In this document: in pieces, positions 16,083 to 24,754 of the stretch | Numbering within the stretch: position 1 is the stretch's first letter | How the letters are laid out: each line of letters opens with the position of its first letter | Assembly (NCBI GenBank): GCA_012838805.1 | Contig: DUON01000025.1 | Coordinates: 1 to 51,671 of the forward strand | Length of the DNA: 51,671 bases | Origin: Clostridiales bacterium | GTDB taxonomy: Bacteria > Bacillota > Clostridia > Christensenellales > DTU072 | Direction of reading: 5' to 3' | Notes under the pieces: model-generated | Told to the model about the DNA's origin: nothing | The model's input: only the letters and a program-made list of their open reading frames with translations | The model's database searches: none | Program-made: the position numbers and the translations under genes

Positions 16083-18572
16083 CTATGCCGAATAGGTCTT
16101 GATATCGGATTCCGACGGGCGGTAGCCTTGAGCGCGTGCCTGAATTTTGAACTCGTCGCCTTCTTCAAATTCTTGTACTTCGAATATAGGAGAAGAGTTT
16201 GTTTGCACTTGAACGCCGTTTTGGTACAAGGCGTATTCCTCGGCATGGGGTACGGGCTGGGAGGTTATTGTCAATAGTTCGTCCTCAATGGAAAAATCCA
16301 AAGCCTCAGGCTTGTCAAGTGCTTCATAGACATAGATTACAGCGGAACTGTCTGACCTTAGGTAATAGCCTGTCTCCAAGGCGTATACATAGAATGTGGT
16401 GTTGTCTTCAACATCGGTCAGCGTGTAGCTTGTGTCTTTAGTCATTATCAGCTTGTCGTCTTTACTGCTTTGTATCACATAGTACTTGGCGCCGGGCACT
16501 TGTTGCCAGCTCAATTTAATTCCCTTTTGCGTTTTTTCAATTTCCAAATTGGGCGTTTCAAGCTTGGGCGTCCTTAAATAAGATATCATGACGGTATCGC
16601 TGGGCATAAAAGACTTGTTGTTGGGATTTAATGCAGTCACCCTTATGGCATACGAGCCGGGACTCATGACATGCTCTGTGATGTTGACGCTTATTAACGC
16701 CTCTTCGCTTTCCTTTGTTATCTCAATATCGTTGATATTGATCTTATATGCGGTTGCGAAGGTGACCTTGGGGAAAGTCAGCATGACTTCGCCGTCTTGG
16801 GTGTCTATTGAAAGAGAGGGGTTTTCCAGCTTAGCCGAATAGCTGTATTCAATGCTTATCTCTTCTGATGTCAAGTTTATTTCGGGATTAGAGCTTGCCG
16901 CCTTTACTGATATAGTGTATACGGTGGGGCGGGTGAGGTAGGGCGAGATGTCAAGTCTGTTGGTGGGTGAGTCTATCTCTGCGATTTTTTTATCGTCAGC
17001 AAAGATAGTGAATATATACTTGTCGGCGTTAATGACTTCAGACACCACGCAGATAAAGGATGAGCCGGTGGTCTCCACAAGAAGCTTGGAGGGTTTTTCC
17101 AATTGGTTCACTATATATAGGTTTTCTATATCAATCACATTGAGGATTTCCGCCGTCTGCTGTTGAAAATAAAGTTCTTTGGCGTCGGAGACCAAGGCGC
17201 AGGATGCGTTTTTCAAGACTTTAATCTTGTTGCCTCCCTCAATGGATGCGGTCACATTGCCGTAAAGCTCCGCATTGGAAAAGCCGTCCGCAACCGCACG
17301 CTCCAAGCTTATGCCCTCCGCCAGATACAAAGAGGAATTGACAAGCTCAACCGTCCCAGAAGTGTCCGCATAGATTTTTATTTGGGAATTTTTAAGTTCA
17401 AGCTTATCTTTTATATTCATTTTTTCAAACACATTGAGCTCTTTGACTGCGATTTCGCCGCTAAGCTCGGACTGGCTGTAAAGGTTTATCGTTCTGCCGT
17501 TGGCGGTGATTTTTATATTGTTCGCAATCAGCTTTCCGCCTTTGCCAAAACCTTTATGCTTAAAAAGACCTTGTATGGTGCCGATGTCTATGCTTTTGTC
17601 CTTGGCTGAACCCAGCTCAATAGTCAGGGTGTCTGTGACGGTAAGCGACCTATGGTTCAAGTCGATGTCCATTCTGCGTGGAATGGTAAGGTTTTGTATC
17701 GTTATGTCCTCCCTTAAGACATAAAGTTCTTTGCCAGAAAGATTTTTTTCAGTAAAATCAAGGGGCTCTCTAATAAAGACCTTGGGGGCATTGATAACAA
17801 GTATGGTTGTTGCCACGCCTATTGCCAAGACCAAAACAACCGCCGCCAAAATAACCCAAAGCTTGTTCTTCTTGATAAAGGCAAAGAACTTTTGCTTTCT
17901 TTCAAGAGCTCTCCGTTTCTTTTCCTGCTCCTTTAATTTCTTTTCTCTCTCCTTTCTCTCCAATTCCTCTTTTTCTTCGGGAGTCAGAGCAAGGGATTTT
18001 TCTTGTTCTTCTTTGGGTGCGGACTCTTCATCCTTCAAGGTGTCTTCTTGTGCTTGGGGAGCTTGCTCTTTTTCTTGGCTGTCCATAGGCTCTTTGCCAC
18101 CTTTTTCTTGGCTGTCCATAGGCTCTTTGCCGTCTTTGACCTTGGGCTCTTGGGCTTCCGAACTTTCTTCAGCATTGAGCTTGGGCTCTTCGGTTTCCGA
18201 ACTTTCTTCAGCATTGAGCTTGGGCTCTTCGGTTTCCGATCTTTCTTCAGCCTTGGGCTTTGTCTTGGAGTCTTTGGAAGGAGATATTTCTTCAGCCTTG
18301 TTGGGTTTTTGTTCTGATGTTATTTTTTCCTTGCTCTCTTCAGGCGCTTTCTCTTTGCTTTCTTGGGCCGCCTTTTCCTTGTCCTCTTTGGGTGCTTTTT
18401 CCTTATTCTCTATTATGGGCGGTACTTTTGCCCTGATTTCTTTTGGGGGCGATATTTCTGAAGCAGAGGTTTTTGCGGTCTTTTCAACCGCTTCATTGAC
18501 TTCTTTATTCTTACTGTCGGCATCTTTTATATCCGTGTTTTTTTGAGGCTTTTGGGATTGGTCTTTTGACAT
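16083..18572 (-). CDS. Large membrane-anchored surface protein with Lys/Glu-rich tail
   Basis: 829 residues, type II-like layout. Residues 1-235 are a disordered Lys/Glu/Pro/Ser-rich region with internal repeats (two copies of SETEEPKLNAEES, two of GKEPMDSQEK), turning into a charged helix EEKEELERKEREKKLKEQEK. One membrane span follows at about 239-260. The extracellular part (261-829) starts with beta-strand repeats rich in NL, IKI and LEL steps, like a right-handed beta-helix or adhesin-type scaffold (about 270-480), followed by about four FN3-like modules (about 490-825), one with ETPNLEIEKTQKGIKLSWQQ. No LPXTG is seen. By topology the acidic/basic tail is cytoplasmic. Role unknown; adhesion, wall scaffold or spore-surface function are guesses. 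Confidence 0.75.
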   Translation of the reverse strand: MSKDQSQKPQKNTDIKDADSKNKEVNEAVEKTAKTSASEISPPKEIRAKVPPIIENKEKAPKEDKEKAAQESKEKAPEESKEKITSEQKPNKAEEISPSKDSKTKPKAEERSETEEPKLNAEESSETEEPKLNAEESSEAQEPKVKDGKEPMDSQEKGGKEPMDSQEKEQAPQAQEDTLKDEESAPKEEQEKSLALTPEEKEELERKEREKKLKEQEKKRRALERKQKFFAFIKKNKLWVILAAVVLVLAIGVATTILVINAPKVFIREPLDFTEKNLSGKELYVLREDITIQNLTIPRRMDIDLNHRSLTVTDTLTIELGSAKDKSIDIGTIQGLFKHKGFGKGGKLIANNIKITANGRTINLYSQSELSGEIAVKELNVFEKMNIKDKLELKNSQIKIYADTSGTVELVNSSLYLAEGISLERAVADGFSNAELYGNVTASIEGGNKIKVLKNASCALVSDAKELYFQQQTAEILNVIDIENLYIVNQLEKPSKLLVETTGSSFICVVSEVINADKYIFTIFADDKKIAEIDSPTNRLDISPYLTRPTVYTISVKAASSNPEINLTSEEISIEYSYSAKLENPSLSIDTQDGEVMLTFPKVTFATAYKININDIEITKESEEALISVNITEHVMSPGSYAIRVTALNPNNKSFMPSDTVMISYLRTPKLETPNLEIEKTQKGIKLSWQQVPGAKYYVIQSSKDDKLIMTKDTSYTLTDVEDNTTFYVYALETGYYLRSDSSAVIYVYEALDKPEALDFSIEDELLTITSQPVPHAEEYALYQNGVQVQTNSSPIFEVQEFEEGDEFKIQARAQGYRPSESDIKTYSA
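18066..18131 (-). repeat. Two 33-bp tandem repeats in the surface-protein gene
   Basis: Encodes GKEPMDSQEK plus Gly or Glu twice (residues 148-169). The copies are nearly identical in DNA, so they are recent and may vary in number between strains. Confidence 0.85.
18162..18239 (-). repeat. Two 39-bp tandem repeats in the surface-protein gene
   Basis: Encodes SETEEPKLNAEES twice (residues 112-137), followed by a degenerate third start SEAQEPK. Located in the cytoplasmic tail region. Confidence 0.85.
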
Positions 18573-18634
18573 ATTTTTCTCCTCTCTATTATTATTGGTC
18601 CTTTTAATAATAATATCATTTTTATAATACTTTC

Positions 18635-18664
18635 ATTATAATGGTTTGTTTGTTCTTTTGTCAA
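18635..18664 (-). promoter_or_regulatory. Promoter of the surface-protein gene
   Basis: Minus strand TTGACA, 18 bases, TATAAT. The leader holds a 9-bp hairpin ATTATTATT/AATAATAAT (18588-18614) just before the AGAGGAGA ribosome binding site. Confidence 0.75.
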
Positions 18665-18700
18665 TTTATGTATATTATAATTATTAATAGTGTTCTTCCA

Positions 18701-18729
18701 TTTACAATTTGATGTTTAAGTTATATAAT
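18701..18729 (+). promoter_or_regulatory. Promoter of the flavodoxin-like gene
   Basis: TTTACA, 17 bases, TATAAT, 29 bases before the start codon at 18759. Confidence 0.75.
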
Positions 18730-18758
18730 ATATATAATTTTAGTATGGAGGGGTTGAA

Positions 18759-19244
18759 ATGAGAAAAGCCATTGTTTACGCTACCAAAAGCGGAACTTGT
18801 CAGGATATCGCTTTGATGTTGAAGGATAATTTGACCAATGCCGAGGTTTTTGACATCAGTACAGAAACGCCCAATCTTGCAAACTATGACTTAGTTGTTT
18901 TTGGCGGGGCGTATTATGCGGGAATGCTTATGGGAAAGCTTAGAAAGTTTATAAAAGCCAATCGCGACTTAATCAAACAAAGAAAATACGCCTTTTTTGT
19001 CAGCTGTATGGAGACCAAAAACTATAAGGAATTGTTAAAAAAGAATGTGGGCGAAGATCTGTTCGAGGGCGCTGAGGACATAAGGTGGCTGGGATACGGC
19101 GTGTCCGTGGAGAAATCAAAGGGTTTTACTAAGCTGGTATCCAAGCTTTTGAAATACGCTTTGACCAAAGAAAACAAGCCCATAACCTTAATTGACGACA
19201 ACCAAATCAAGGATATGGCAAAAAAACTTGAAGAGATTAAATAG
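18759..19244 (+). CDS. Flavodoxin-domain protein
   Basis: 161 residues, single flavodoxin fold. N-terminal KAIVYATKSGTCQDIALML is the FMN phosphate-binding loop, and VVFGGAYYAGMLMGKLRKF the second flavin contact. It resembles the flavodoxin domain of HemG-like proteins and other short flavodoxins of anaerobes, acting as an electron carrier or quinone/porphyrin oxidoreductase. The ATG follows GGAGGGG. It is followed by the 11-bp hairpin at 19251, so it probably stands apart from the inositol operon. Confidence 0.83.
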   Translation: MRKAIVYATKSGTCQDIALMLKDNLTNAEVFDISTETPNLANYDLVVFGGAYYAGMLMGKLRKFIKANRDLIKQRKYAFFVSCMETKNYKELLKKNVGEDLFEGAEDIRWLGYGVSVEKSKGFTKLVSKLLKYALTKENKPITLIDDNQIKDMAKKLEEIK

Positions 19245-19250
19245 ATTTTT

Positions 19251-19276
19251 GCGTTTATAAACAGCTTTATAAACGC
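19251..19276. other. Perfect inverted repeat before the inositol operon
   Basis: GCGTTTATAAA-CAGC-TTTATAAACGC, 11-bp arms. No T-run follows. It could be the 3' hairpin of the flavodoxin mRNA or an operator for the inositol operon, whose promoter must lie in 19245-19338. I see no consensus promoter there. Confidence 0.55.
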
Positions 19277-19338
19277 CTGAAAACTTCCGCTTGCTTAATT
19301 TAGATTTTTTTAATCTCTTTACTTAATTAAGGGTGACT

Positions 19339-20115
19339 ATGAATTATTATGGAGATTATCATACCCATACTCATTACAGCGACGGAGTCAGCAAGGTATG
19401 GGAGAATGTGCTTTCTGCAATAGACAAGGGTCTTAAGGAACTTGCCATAACCGACCATGGTTTTAACAACCCCAAATACGGGGCTTTAACCAGAGAGACC
19501 TTTTATTTGCAAAGAGAGGAGATAGAAGAGGCGCGCAAAAAAGCCCAAGGAAAAATTCAGATATATCAGGGCGTGGAGGCAGACATAATAGGGCTGGACG
19601 GGACTATCGATGTCAACCAAGACGAGCTTGAAGAGATGCAGATACTTATTATGGGATACCATTCCTTTTCCGAAGCCAAAAGCAAAAAGGACTGGTTCAA
19701 GATATTCCCGTCAGCGTACTTAAGCTTTTTAATAAAGCCCTCCAAAGCAACCATAAGGCGGAACACACGCACTTTTATCAATGCCATAAAGAAGTATCCG
19801 ATTGATATTCTGGCGCATATAAACCACCTTTTCAAGGTGGACTGTGTGGAAGTTGCCAAAGCCTGCGCGGACTATGGCACTTATATAGAACTTAACGCCA
19901 AGCACCTGAACCTCTCTTTCCAGACTCTTTATGAGATGAGCTTGACAGGGGCAGAGTTTATCGCTTCCAGCGACGCCCACCACTTTTCCAGAATTGCCGA
20001 ATTTTCCAAACTGGAAGAGTTTATGAAAAAAGCTGGTTTTGATAAGACAAAACTTGTCAACTATAACAAAAAACCCGAATTTCCAAGGAGAAAAATAAGA
20101 TTAAAGGAGTTTTGA
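19339..20115 (+). CDS. PHP-domain phosphoesterase
   Basis: 258-residue metal-dependent phosphatase of the PHP family (histidinol phosphatase/YcdX-like). Metal-binding motifs in order: DYHTHTHYSDG (6-16), AITDHGF (about 37-43), QGVEADI (about 78), DILAHINHLF (about 156) and SSDAHH (about 213). YcdX-like members hydrolyse small phosphate esters. It sits two bases before iolC and is the first gene of the inositol operon, so an inositol-phosphate or a phosphorylated intermediate is a plausible substrate, but this is inference. A GTG six bases upstream is in frame; the ATG at 19339 has better spacing to AAGGG. Confidence 0.82.
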   Translation: MNYYGDYHTHTHYSDGVSKVWENVLSAIDKGLKELAITDHGFNNPKYGALTRETFYLQREEIEEARKKAQGKIQIYQGVEADIIGLDGTIDVNQDELEEMQILIMGYHSFSEAKSKKDWFKIFPSAYLSFLIKPSKATIRRNTRTFINAIKKYPIDILAHINHLFKVDCVEVAKACADYGTYIELNAKHLNLSFQTLYEMSLTGAEFIASSDAHHFSRIAEFSKLEEFMKKAGFDKTKLVNYNKKPEFPRRKIRLKEF

Positions 20116-20117
20116 CA

Positions 20118-21125
20118 ATGATTGAATTTGCATCCGACAGAAAATTTGATGTCATTCCCATAGGGCGGGTGGCGGTGGACTTTAATCCCGTGGACTACTT
20201 CAAGACGCTGTCCAAAAGCGACACCTTCAAAAAATACTTAGGGGGCTCTCCCGCAAATATCGCTGTGGGGCTTGCCAGATTGGGCAAAAAGGTAGGTTTT
20301 ATTGGAAAGGTCAGCGACGACAGATTGGGGGACTATGTGACGGAATTTTTTGAAAAGGAAAATATAGATACCTCGCATATCTTTAGAGCCAAGAACGGGG
20401 AGAAGATAGGGCTGACTTTCACGGAAATTCTATCCCGTGACGAAAGCAGTATTTTGATGTATAGAGAGGGCGTAGCCGACCTTATGCTTGAGCCCGAAGA
20501 AGTGGACGAAGAGTATATAAGCCAAGCCAAGATGATAATAATATCTGGTACCGCGCTTAGTCAAAGCCCGTCAAGAGAGGCGGTCTTCAAGGCGCTTTTG
20601 TTTGCAAAAAAGAACAATACGAAGGTCTTGTTCGATGTGGACTACCGCCCTTACAGTTGGAAAAATAAAGACGAAATCTCCATTTATTATTCGCTGGTGG
20701 CGGAAAAAAGCGACATTGTCATAGGCTCCAGAGAGGAATTTGACCTCATGGAATCCTTATTGGAAAAAAATAGGGACGACAAGAAAACCGCGGAGTATTG
20801 GTTGAAAAAGGGCAACAAAATAGTTATCATAAAACATGGCAAAAAGGGCTCCACAGCTTATACCGCCGACGGCTCTTACAGCATAAAGCCCTTTCCCGTT
20901 GAGGCACTGAAGTCTTTCGGGGGCGGAGACGGCTATGGCTCGGCTTTTGTATATGCGCTCTTGGAAGGCTATGACCTCATAGACTGTTTGGAAATGGGCA
21001 GCGCTTCGGCGTCCATGCTGGTTAAGGCGCATGGTTGTTCGGAATTTATGCCCACTTTGGAAGAGTTGAAAAAGTTCATAAAAGAAAGCAAAGAAAAATA
21101 CGGAGAAATGATAGCGAGAGGTTAA
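20118..21125 (+). CDS. iolC: 5-dehydro-2-deoxygluconokinase
   Basis: PfkB/ribokinase-family kinase of the myo-inositol pathway, phosphorylating 2-deoxy-5-keto-D-gluconate. 335 residues. Seen: substrate loop GGSPANIAVGLARLGKKVGF (about 39-58), and the ATP/anion-hole motif GGGDGYGSAF near 276-285 with the catalytic Asp; most relatives have GAGD. Neighbours iolB, iolD, iolE, mmsA and iolG fix the pathway. The TTG six bases upstream is not needed; AAAGGAG precedes the ATG. Confidence 0.92.
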   Translation: MIEFASDRKFDVIPIGRVAVDFNPVDYFKTLSKSDTFKKYLGGSPANIAVGLARLGKKVGFIGKVSDDRLGDYVTEFFEKENIDTSHIFRAKNGEKIGLTFTEILSRDESSILMYREGVADLMLEPEEVDEEYISQAKMIIISGTALSQSPSREAVFKALLFAKKNNTKVLFDVDYRPYSWKNKDEISIYYSLVAEKSDIVIGSREEFDLMESLLEKNRDDKKTAEYWLKKGNKIVIIKHGKKGSTAYTADGSYSIKPFPVEALKSFGGGDGYGSAFVYALLEGYDLIDCLEMGSASASMLVKAHGCSEFMPTLEELKKFIKESKEKYGEMIARG

Positions 21126-21129
21126 GATA

Positions 21130-21900
21130 ATGTTTATTACACCCAAATTCGACAAAAACGGATGTCAAAGGCTTGCCTCAATCAACGGCAGAAATAAGGA
21201 AATGCTTATGGACATCACAGTCCACAGGCTTAAACAAGGGGAAGAGCTTGTGGTCAGTGAAAAGGATATGGAATCGGCAATTTTGCTGCTTCAAGGCAGC
21301 TTGGAGCTTGAGTATGACCAAAATGTATACAGAGTGCAAAGAAAAGATATGTTCCAAGATCTTCCCACCTGTCTTCACATAAGCAAAAATACCGCCGCCA
21401 TGGTCATCGCTCTTGAGGACAGTGAAGTGCTTATACAAAGTACCCAAAACGATAGGGAGTTCAAGTCCAGACTCTATCTCCCAAGCCAAGCGAAAAAGGT
21501 TACCAGCTGTGAGGGGTTGTGGGAGGATACCGCCAAAAGAGAGGTCATCACCATTTTTGACTATTACAACGCGCCTTATTCCAATATGGTGCTTGGTGAA
21601 ATTTTTGTGCCCCAAGGCAGATGGTTCAGTTATATTCCCCACCACCACCCCCAGCCCGAAGTGTACTATTACAGACTTCAAAGGGAAGAGGGCTTCGGCG
21701 TGTGCTTTATTGACGACAAGCCCTATACCATAAAGGACGGGAGCTGTGCATCGTTTTTGGGCGGACAGACCCATGCCCAAGTCACCGCGCCGGGATATCC
21801 CATGTATTGCTGCTGGATGATAAGACACCTTGAAAACAATCCTTGGAAAAGGACAAGAATAGACGACGAGAGATATACTCATTTACTCAAAAAAGAATAA
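21130..21900 (+). CDS. iolB: 5-deoxy-glucuronate isomerase
   Basis: Converts 5-deoxy-D-glucuronate to 2-deoxy-5-keto-D-gluconate. 256 residues, bicupin fold of the KduI/IolB family. Metal-binding strand PHHHPQPEVYYYR (about 170-182) and the downstream GGQTHAQVTAPGYPMYCCWM are characteristic. It starts four bases after iolC with GAGAGG upstream and runs into iolD after 14 bases. Confidence 0.92.
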   Translation: MFITPKFDKNGCQRLASINGRNKEMLMDITVHRLKQGEELVVSEKDMESAILLLQGSLELEYDQNVYRVQRKDMFQDLPTCLHISKNTAAMVIALEDSEVLIQSTQNDREFKSRLYLPSQAKKVTSCEGLWEDTAKREVITIFDYYNAPYSNMVLGEIFVPQGRWFSYIPHHHPQPEVYYYRLQREEGFGVCFIDDKPYTIKDGSCASFLGGQTHAQVTAPGYPMYCCWMIRHLENNPWKRTRIDDERYTHLLKKE

Positions 21901-21914
21901 AGGAGTAAAGGCTT

Positions 21915-23840
21915 ATGAAAACAATAAAAATGACTGTTGGGGAAGCCATAATCAAATTTTTGGACAACCAATATGTTAGTTTTGACGGAATTGAAAACAA
22001 GTTCGTGGAAAGGGTTTTTACCATTTTCGGGCATGGATGCGTGCTGGGCGCTGGCGAGGCTTTGGCTATGGCAAAGCATTCCTTAAAGGTCATGCAAGGC
22101 AAGAACGAACAAGGCATGGCGCATGTTGCCTTGAGCTATGCCAAGCAGTCAAACAGAAGAAAGATAATTCCTTGTTTTTCTTCCATAGGTCCGGGCGCCG
22201 CAAATATGGTTACAGCGGCGGCGACGGCTACCGTGAACAACATTCCGCTTTTGTTATTCCCCGGAGATGTGTTCGCCACAAGGCAGCCCGACCCCGTTTT
22301 GCAGCAGATAGAACAATCCCATGATCTGAACATCACCACAAACGACGCTTTCAAGCCTGTGGTCAAGTATTTTGATAGGATTTATCGCCCCGAAATGATT
22401 ATGACGGCGCTTGTCAATGCCATGCGGGCGCTTACCGACCCTGCCGAGACCGGCGCTGTGTGTATAGCGCTGCCCCAAGATGTTCAAGGCGAATGCTATG
22501 ACTTTCCACAGAGTTTCTTTGATAAAAGGGTTCATAAAATTATCAGGACAGTTCCCTCTGAAGAAGAAGTGTCCGATGCGGTTATCGCAATAAAAGAGAG
22601 CAAAAAACCTCTTATAGTGGCAGGCGGCGGAGTCAGATATTCCGAAGCCGCCGAGGCGGTGGGGTTTTTCTCCAAACTGTTCAATATCCCCGTATGTGAG
22701 ACCCAAGCGGGCAAAGGCGTCATACCCTATTCCTTTGAAAACAACCTTGGCGGAGTGGGCGTGACGGGCAATTCGGCGGCAAATGAAATCGCTAAGCAAA
22801 GCGATTTGATTATTGGACTTGGCACAAGGTTTTCGGACTTTACCACCGCCAGCAAGTCGCTTTTCCCCAAAGCCAAAATTCTTGCCATAAACATAAACGG
22901 CTATCATGCCAACAAGATGGACGCCATAAGCGTAAAGGGCGATATTATAAAGAGCTTAAAGCCCATAACCAAAAGGCTGAACGAAATAAAATATCAGTCT
23001 TCCTATGGCGACGAGATAAAAAATGCAAAGCTAAAATGGAATGAAGAGTATGAAAGGCTTGCCAAGATAGAATACGGCGAGGGTTTTGAGCCCGAAGTCA
23101 AAATTATGCAAAAGGGCACGATAGAGGACTTTATTAAAGCGACGGGCGGATATATCTGTCAGACCGCGGCTATCGCCTTGATTAGGGAAATTATAGACGA
23201 GGACGCCATAATAGTGGGAGCCAGCGGCAGCCTGCCCGGCTGTCTTCAAAGGATGTGGAAGACGGATATCCCCTATACCTATAATATGGAATATGGCTAT
23301 TCCTGCATGGGCTATGAGATAGCCGGCGCTTTAGGGTCTAAGCTTGCGGATCCCCAAAAAGAAGTGTACGCTTTCGCAGGAGACGGAAGCTACCTTATGC
23401 TTCATTCGGAAATGGTCACTGCAGTTCAAGAGGGAGTCAAGATAAATATTCTCTTGTTTGATAACGGCGGTTTTGGATGCATCAACAATCTGCAAATGGG
23501 CAATGGAATAAATTCCGCTTGTACTGAATTCAGATACCGCAAGGGTGACGAAAAGATACCCAAAGGCGAATATTTAAGCATTGACTTTGCCAAGAGCGCT
23601 GAGGCGTACGGTTTTAAGAGCTATACCGCAAGGACAATGAATGAGCTAAGGGATGCTTTGGAAAAGAGCAAAGAGCAAAAAAATTCTGTTCTTATAGATA
23701 TCAAGGTCTTGCCCAAGACCATGACAGACGGCTATGGCGGCTGGTGGAATGTGGGGTGCAGCTCTCTGCCCCGAAACGACCAAGCCAAAAAAGCCTATGA
23801 GGAAAAGCTTGAACGGCTTAGTAAGGCAAGAAAATATTAA
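21915..23840 (+). CDS. iolD: 3D-(3,5/4)-trihydroxycyclohexane-1,2-dione acylhydrolase
   Basis: Thiamine-diphosphate enzyme that opens the cyclitol ring to 5-deoxy-glucuronate. 641 residues with the three TPP-enzyme domains; pyrimidine-site Glu in GKNEQGMAH (about residue 65), central Rossmann-like domain from about 220 (VAGGGVRYS), and the diphosphate motif GDGSYLML near 490 ending with Asn-rich LLFDNGGFG. The C-terminus carries GGWWNVGCS (Trp610-Trp611), a mark of IolD. It is the only gene in the window able to open inosose-derived rings with certainty. Confidence 0.95.
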   Translation: MKTIKMTVGEAIIKFLDNQYVSFDGIENKFVERVFTIFGHGCVLGAGEALAMAKHSLKVMQGKNEQGMAHVALSYAKQSNRRKIIPCFSSIGPGAANMVTAAATATVNNIPLLLFPGDVFATRQPDPVLQQIEQSHDLNITTNDAFKPVVKYFDRIYRPEMIMTALVNAMRALTDPAETGAVCIALPQDVQGECYDFPQSFFDKRVHKIIRTVPSEEEVSDAVIAIKESKKPLIVAGGGVRYSEAAEAVGFFSKLFNIPVCETQAGKGVIPYSFENNLGGVGVTGNSAANEIAKQSDLIIGLGTRFSDFTTASKSLFPKAKILAININGYHANKMDAISVKGDIIKSLKPITKRLNEIKYQSSYGDEIKNAKLKWNEEYERLAKIEYGEGFEPEVKIMQKGTIEDFIKATGGYICQTAAIALIREIIDEDAIIVGASGSLPGCLQRMWKTDIPYTYNMEYGYSCMGYEIAGALGSKLADPQKEVYAFAGDGSYLMLHSEMVTAVQEGVKINILLFDNGGFGCINNLQMGNGINSACTEFRYRKGDEKIPKGEYLSIDFAKSAEAYGFKSYTARTMNELRDALEKSKEQKNSVLIDIKVLPKTMTDGYGGWWNVGCSSLPRNDQAKKAYEEKLERLSKARKY

Positions 23841-23851
23841 AGAGGTTGTAT

Positions 23852-24739
23852 ATGTTTGACAGAAAAAAGGTGTTTGTCGGGATTGCGCCCATAGGCTGGA
23901 CCAATGACGATATCCCCGAGCTTGGGGGAGAGATTACTTTTGAACAGTGCGTCAGCGAAATGGCGCTTGCGGGATATAAGGGCTGTGAAGTGGGCAATAA
24001 GTATCCCAAGGATATCAAAAAGCTTAAGAAAGCTTTGAAGCTTAGAAAACTTAAGATTGCCAACAGGTGGTTCTCTACATATCTATTGACTAAGCCATAT
24101 GAGGAAGTGGAGAGGGAGTTCGTCGAGGCGTGCAAGTTCCTAAAGGCTTTTAATGCCAAAGTGATAGGAGTCAGCGAACAAAGCCATAGCATTCAGCAAT
24201 TGGACAAGCCGATTTTTGAGGCAAAATACCATATGAATGACGAGGAGTGGGATAGGCTTTCCAAAGGTCTTGACAAGCTTGCAAAACGAGCTCAAGATTT
24301 TGGCATAACCTTGACATTCCACCACCATATGGGTACGGTGGTGCAGACCGCCAAAGAGATAGATAGGCTTATGGATTCGACAAACAAGGTGTTTTTGCTC
24401 TATGACAGCGGTCACTTGGCGTATTGCGGGGAAGACTACATAGAGGTGCTTAAGAAACATGTTAAAAGAGTAAGACATGTCCACCTTAAGGATATCCGTT
24501 TGGATAGGGTCAATGAAGTTAAGGAAAGGGGGCTTAGCTTTCTGGACGGCGTCAGACTTGGGGCTTTTACCGTTCCCGGAGACGGCTGTGTGGATTTCTC
24601 CTCCATATTTGAGATATTATCCCAAAACGATTATCAGGGATGGCTGCTTGTGGAGGCAGAACAAGACCCCGAAAAGGCAAACCCCTTTGAGTATGCGCTT
24701 AAGGCAAGAAAATATATCAAAAAAATAACTAAATTATAA
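23852..24739 (+). CDS. iolE: myo-inosose-2 dehydratase
   Basis: Dehydrates 2-keto-myo-inositol to the 1,2-dione that IolD opens. 295 residues, xylose-isomerase-like TIM barrel. Seen: GIAPIGWTNDDIPELGG at the N-terminus, a hallmark of IolE, metal ligands in FHHHMGTVVQT, LLYDSGHLAY, VHLKDIR and the C-terminal WLLVEAEQDP. The ATG at 23852 has AGAGG six bases upstream; the TTG two codons earlier is too close. Confidence 0.94.
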   Translation: MFDRKKVFVGIAPIGWTNDDIPELGGEITFEQCVSEMALAGYKGCEVGNKYPKDIKKLKKALKLRKLKIANRWFSTYLLTKPYEEVEREFVEACKFLKAFNAKVIGVSEQSHSIQQLDKPIFEAKYHMNDEEWDRLSKGLDKLAKRAQDFGITLTFHHHMGTVVQTAKEIDRLMDSTNKVFLLYDSGHLAYCGEDYIEVLKKHVKRVRHVHLKDIRLDRVNEVKERGLSFLDGVRLGAFTVPGDGCVDFSSIFEILSQNDYQGWLLVEAEQDPEKANPFEYALKARKYIKKITKL

Positions 24740-24754
24740 AAAAAGGAGATAAAA

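Noticed and set aside
18066..18239. CRISPR-like repeats
   Set aside because: The repeats are in frame, directly adjacent without spacers, and encode a low-complexity protein segment.
17731..18546. Plus-strand 271-codon ORF opposite the surface-protein tail, Ser/Phe/Leu rich
   Set aside because: Product of the biased GAA/AAG codons of the Lys/Glu-rich tail read backwards; no ribosome binding site.
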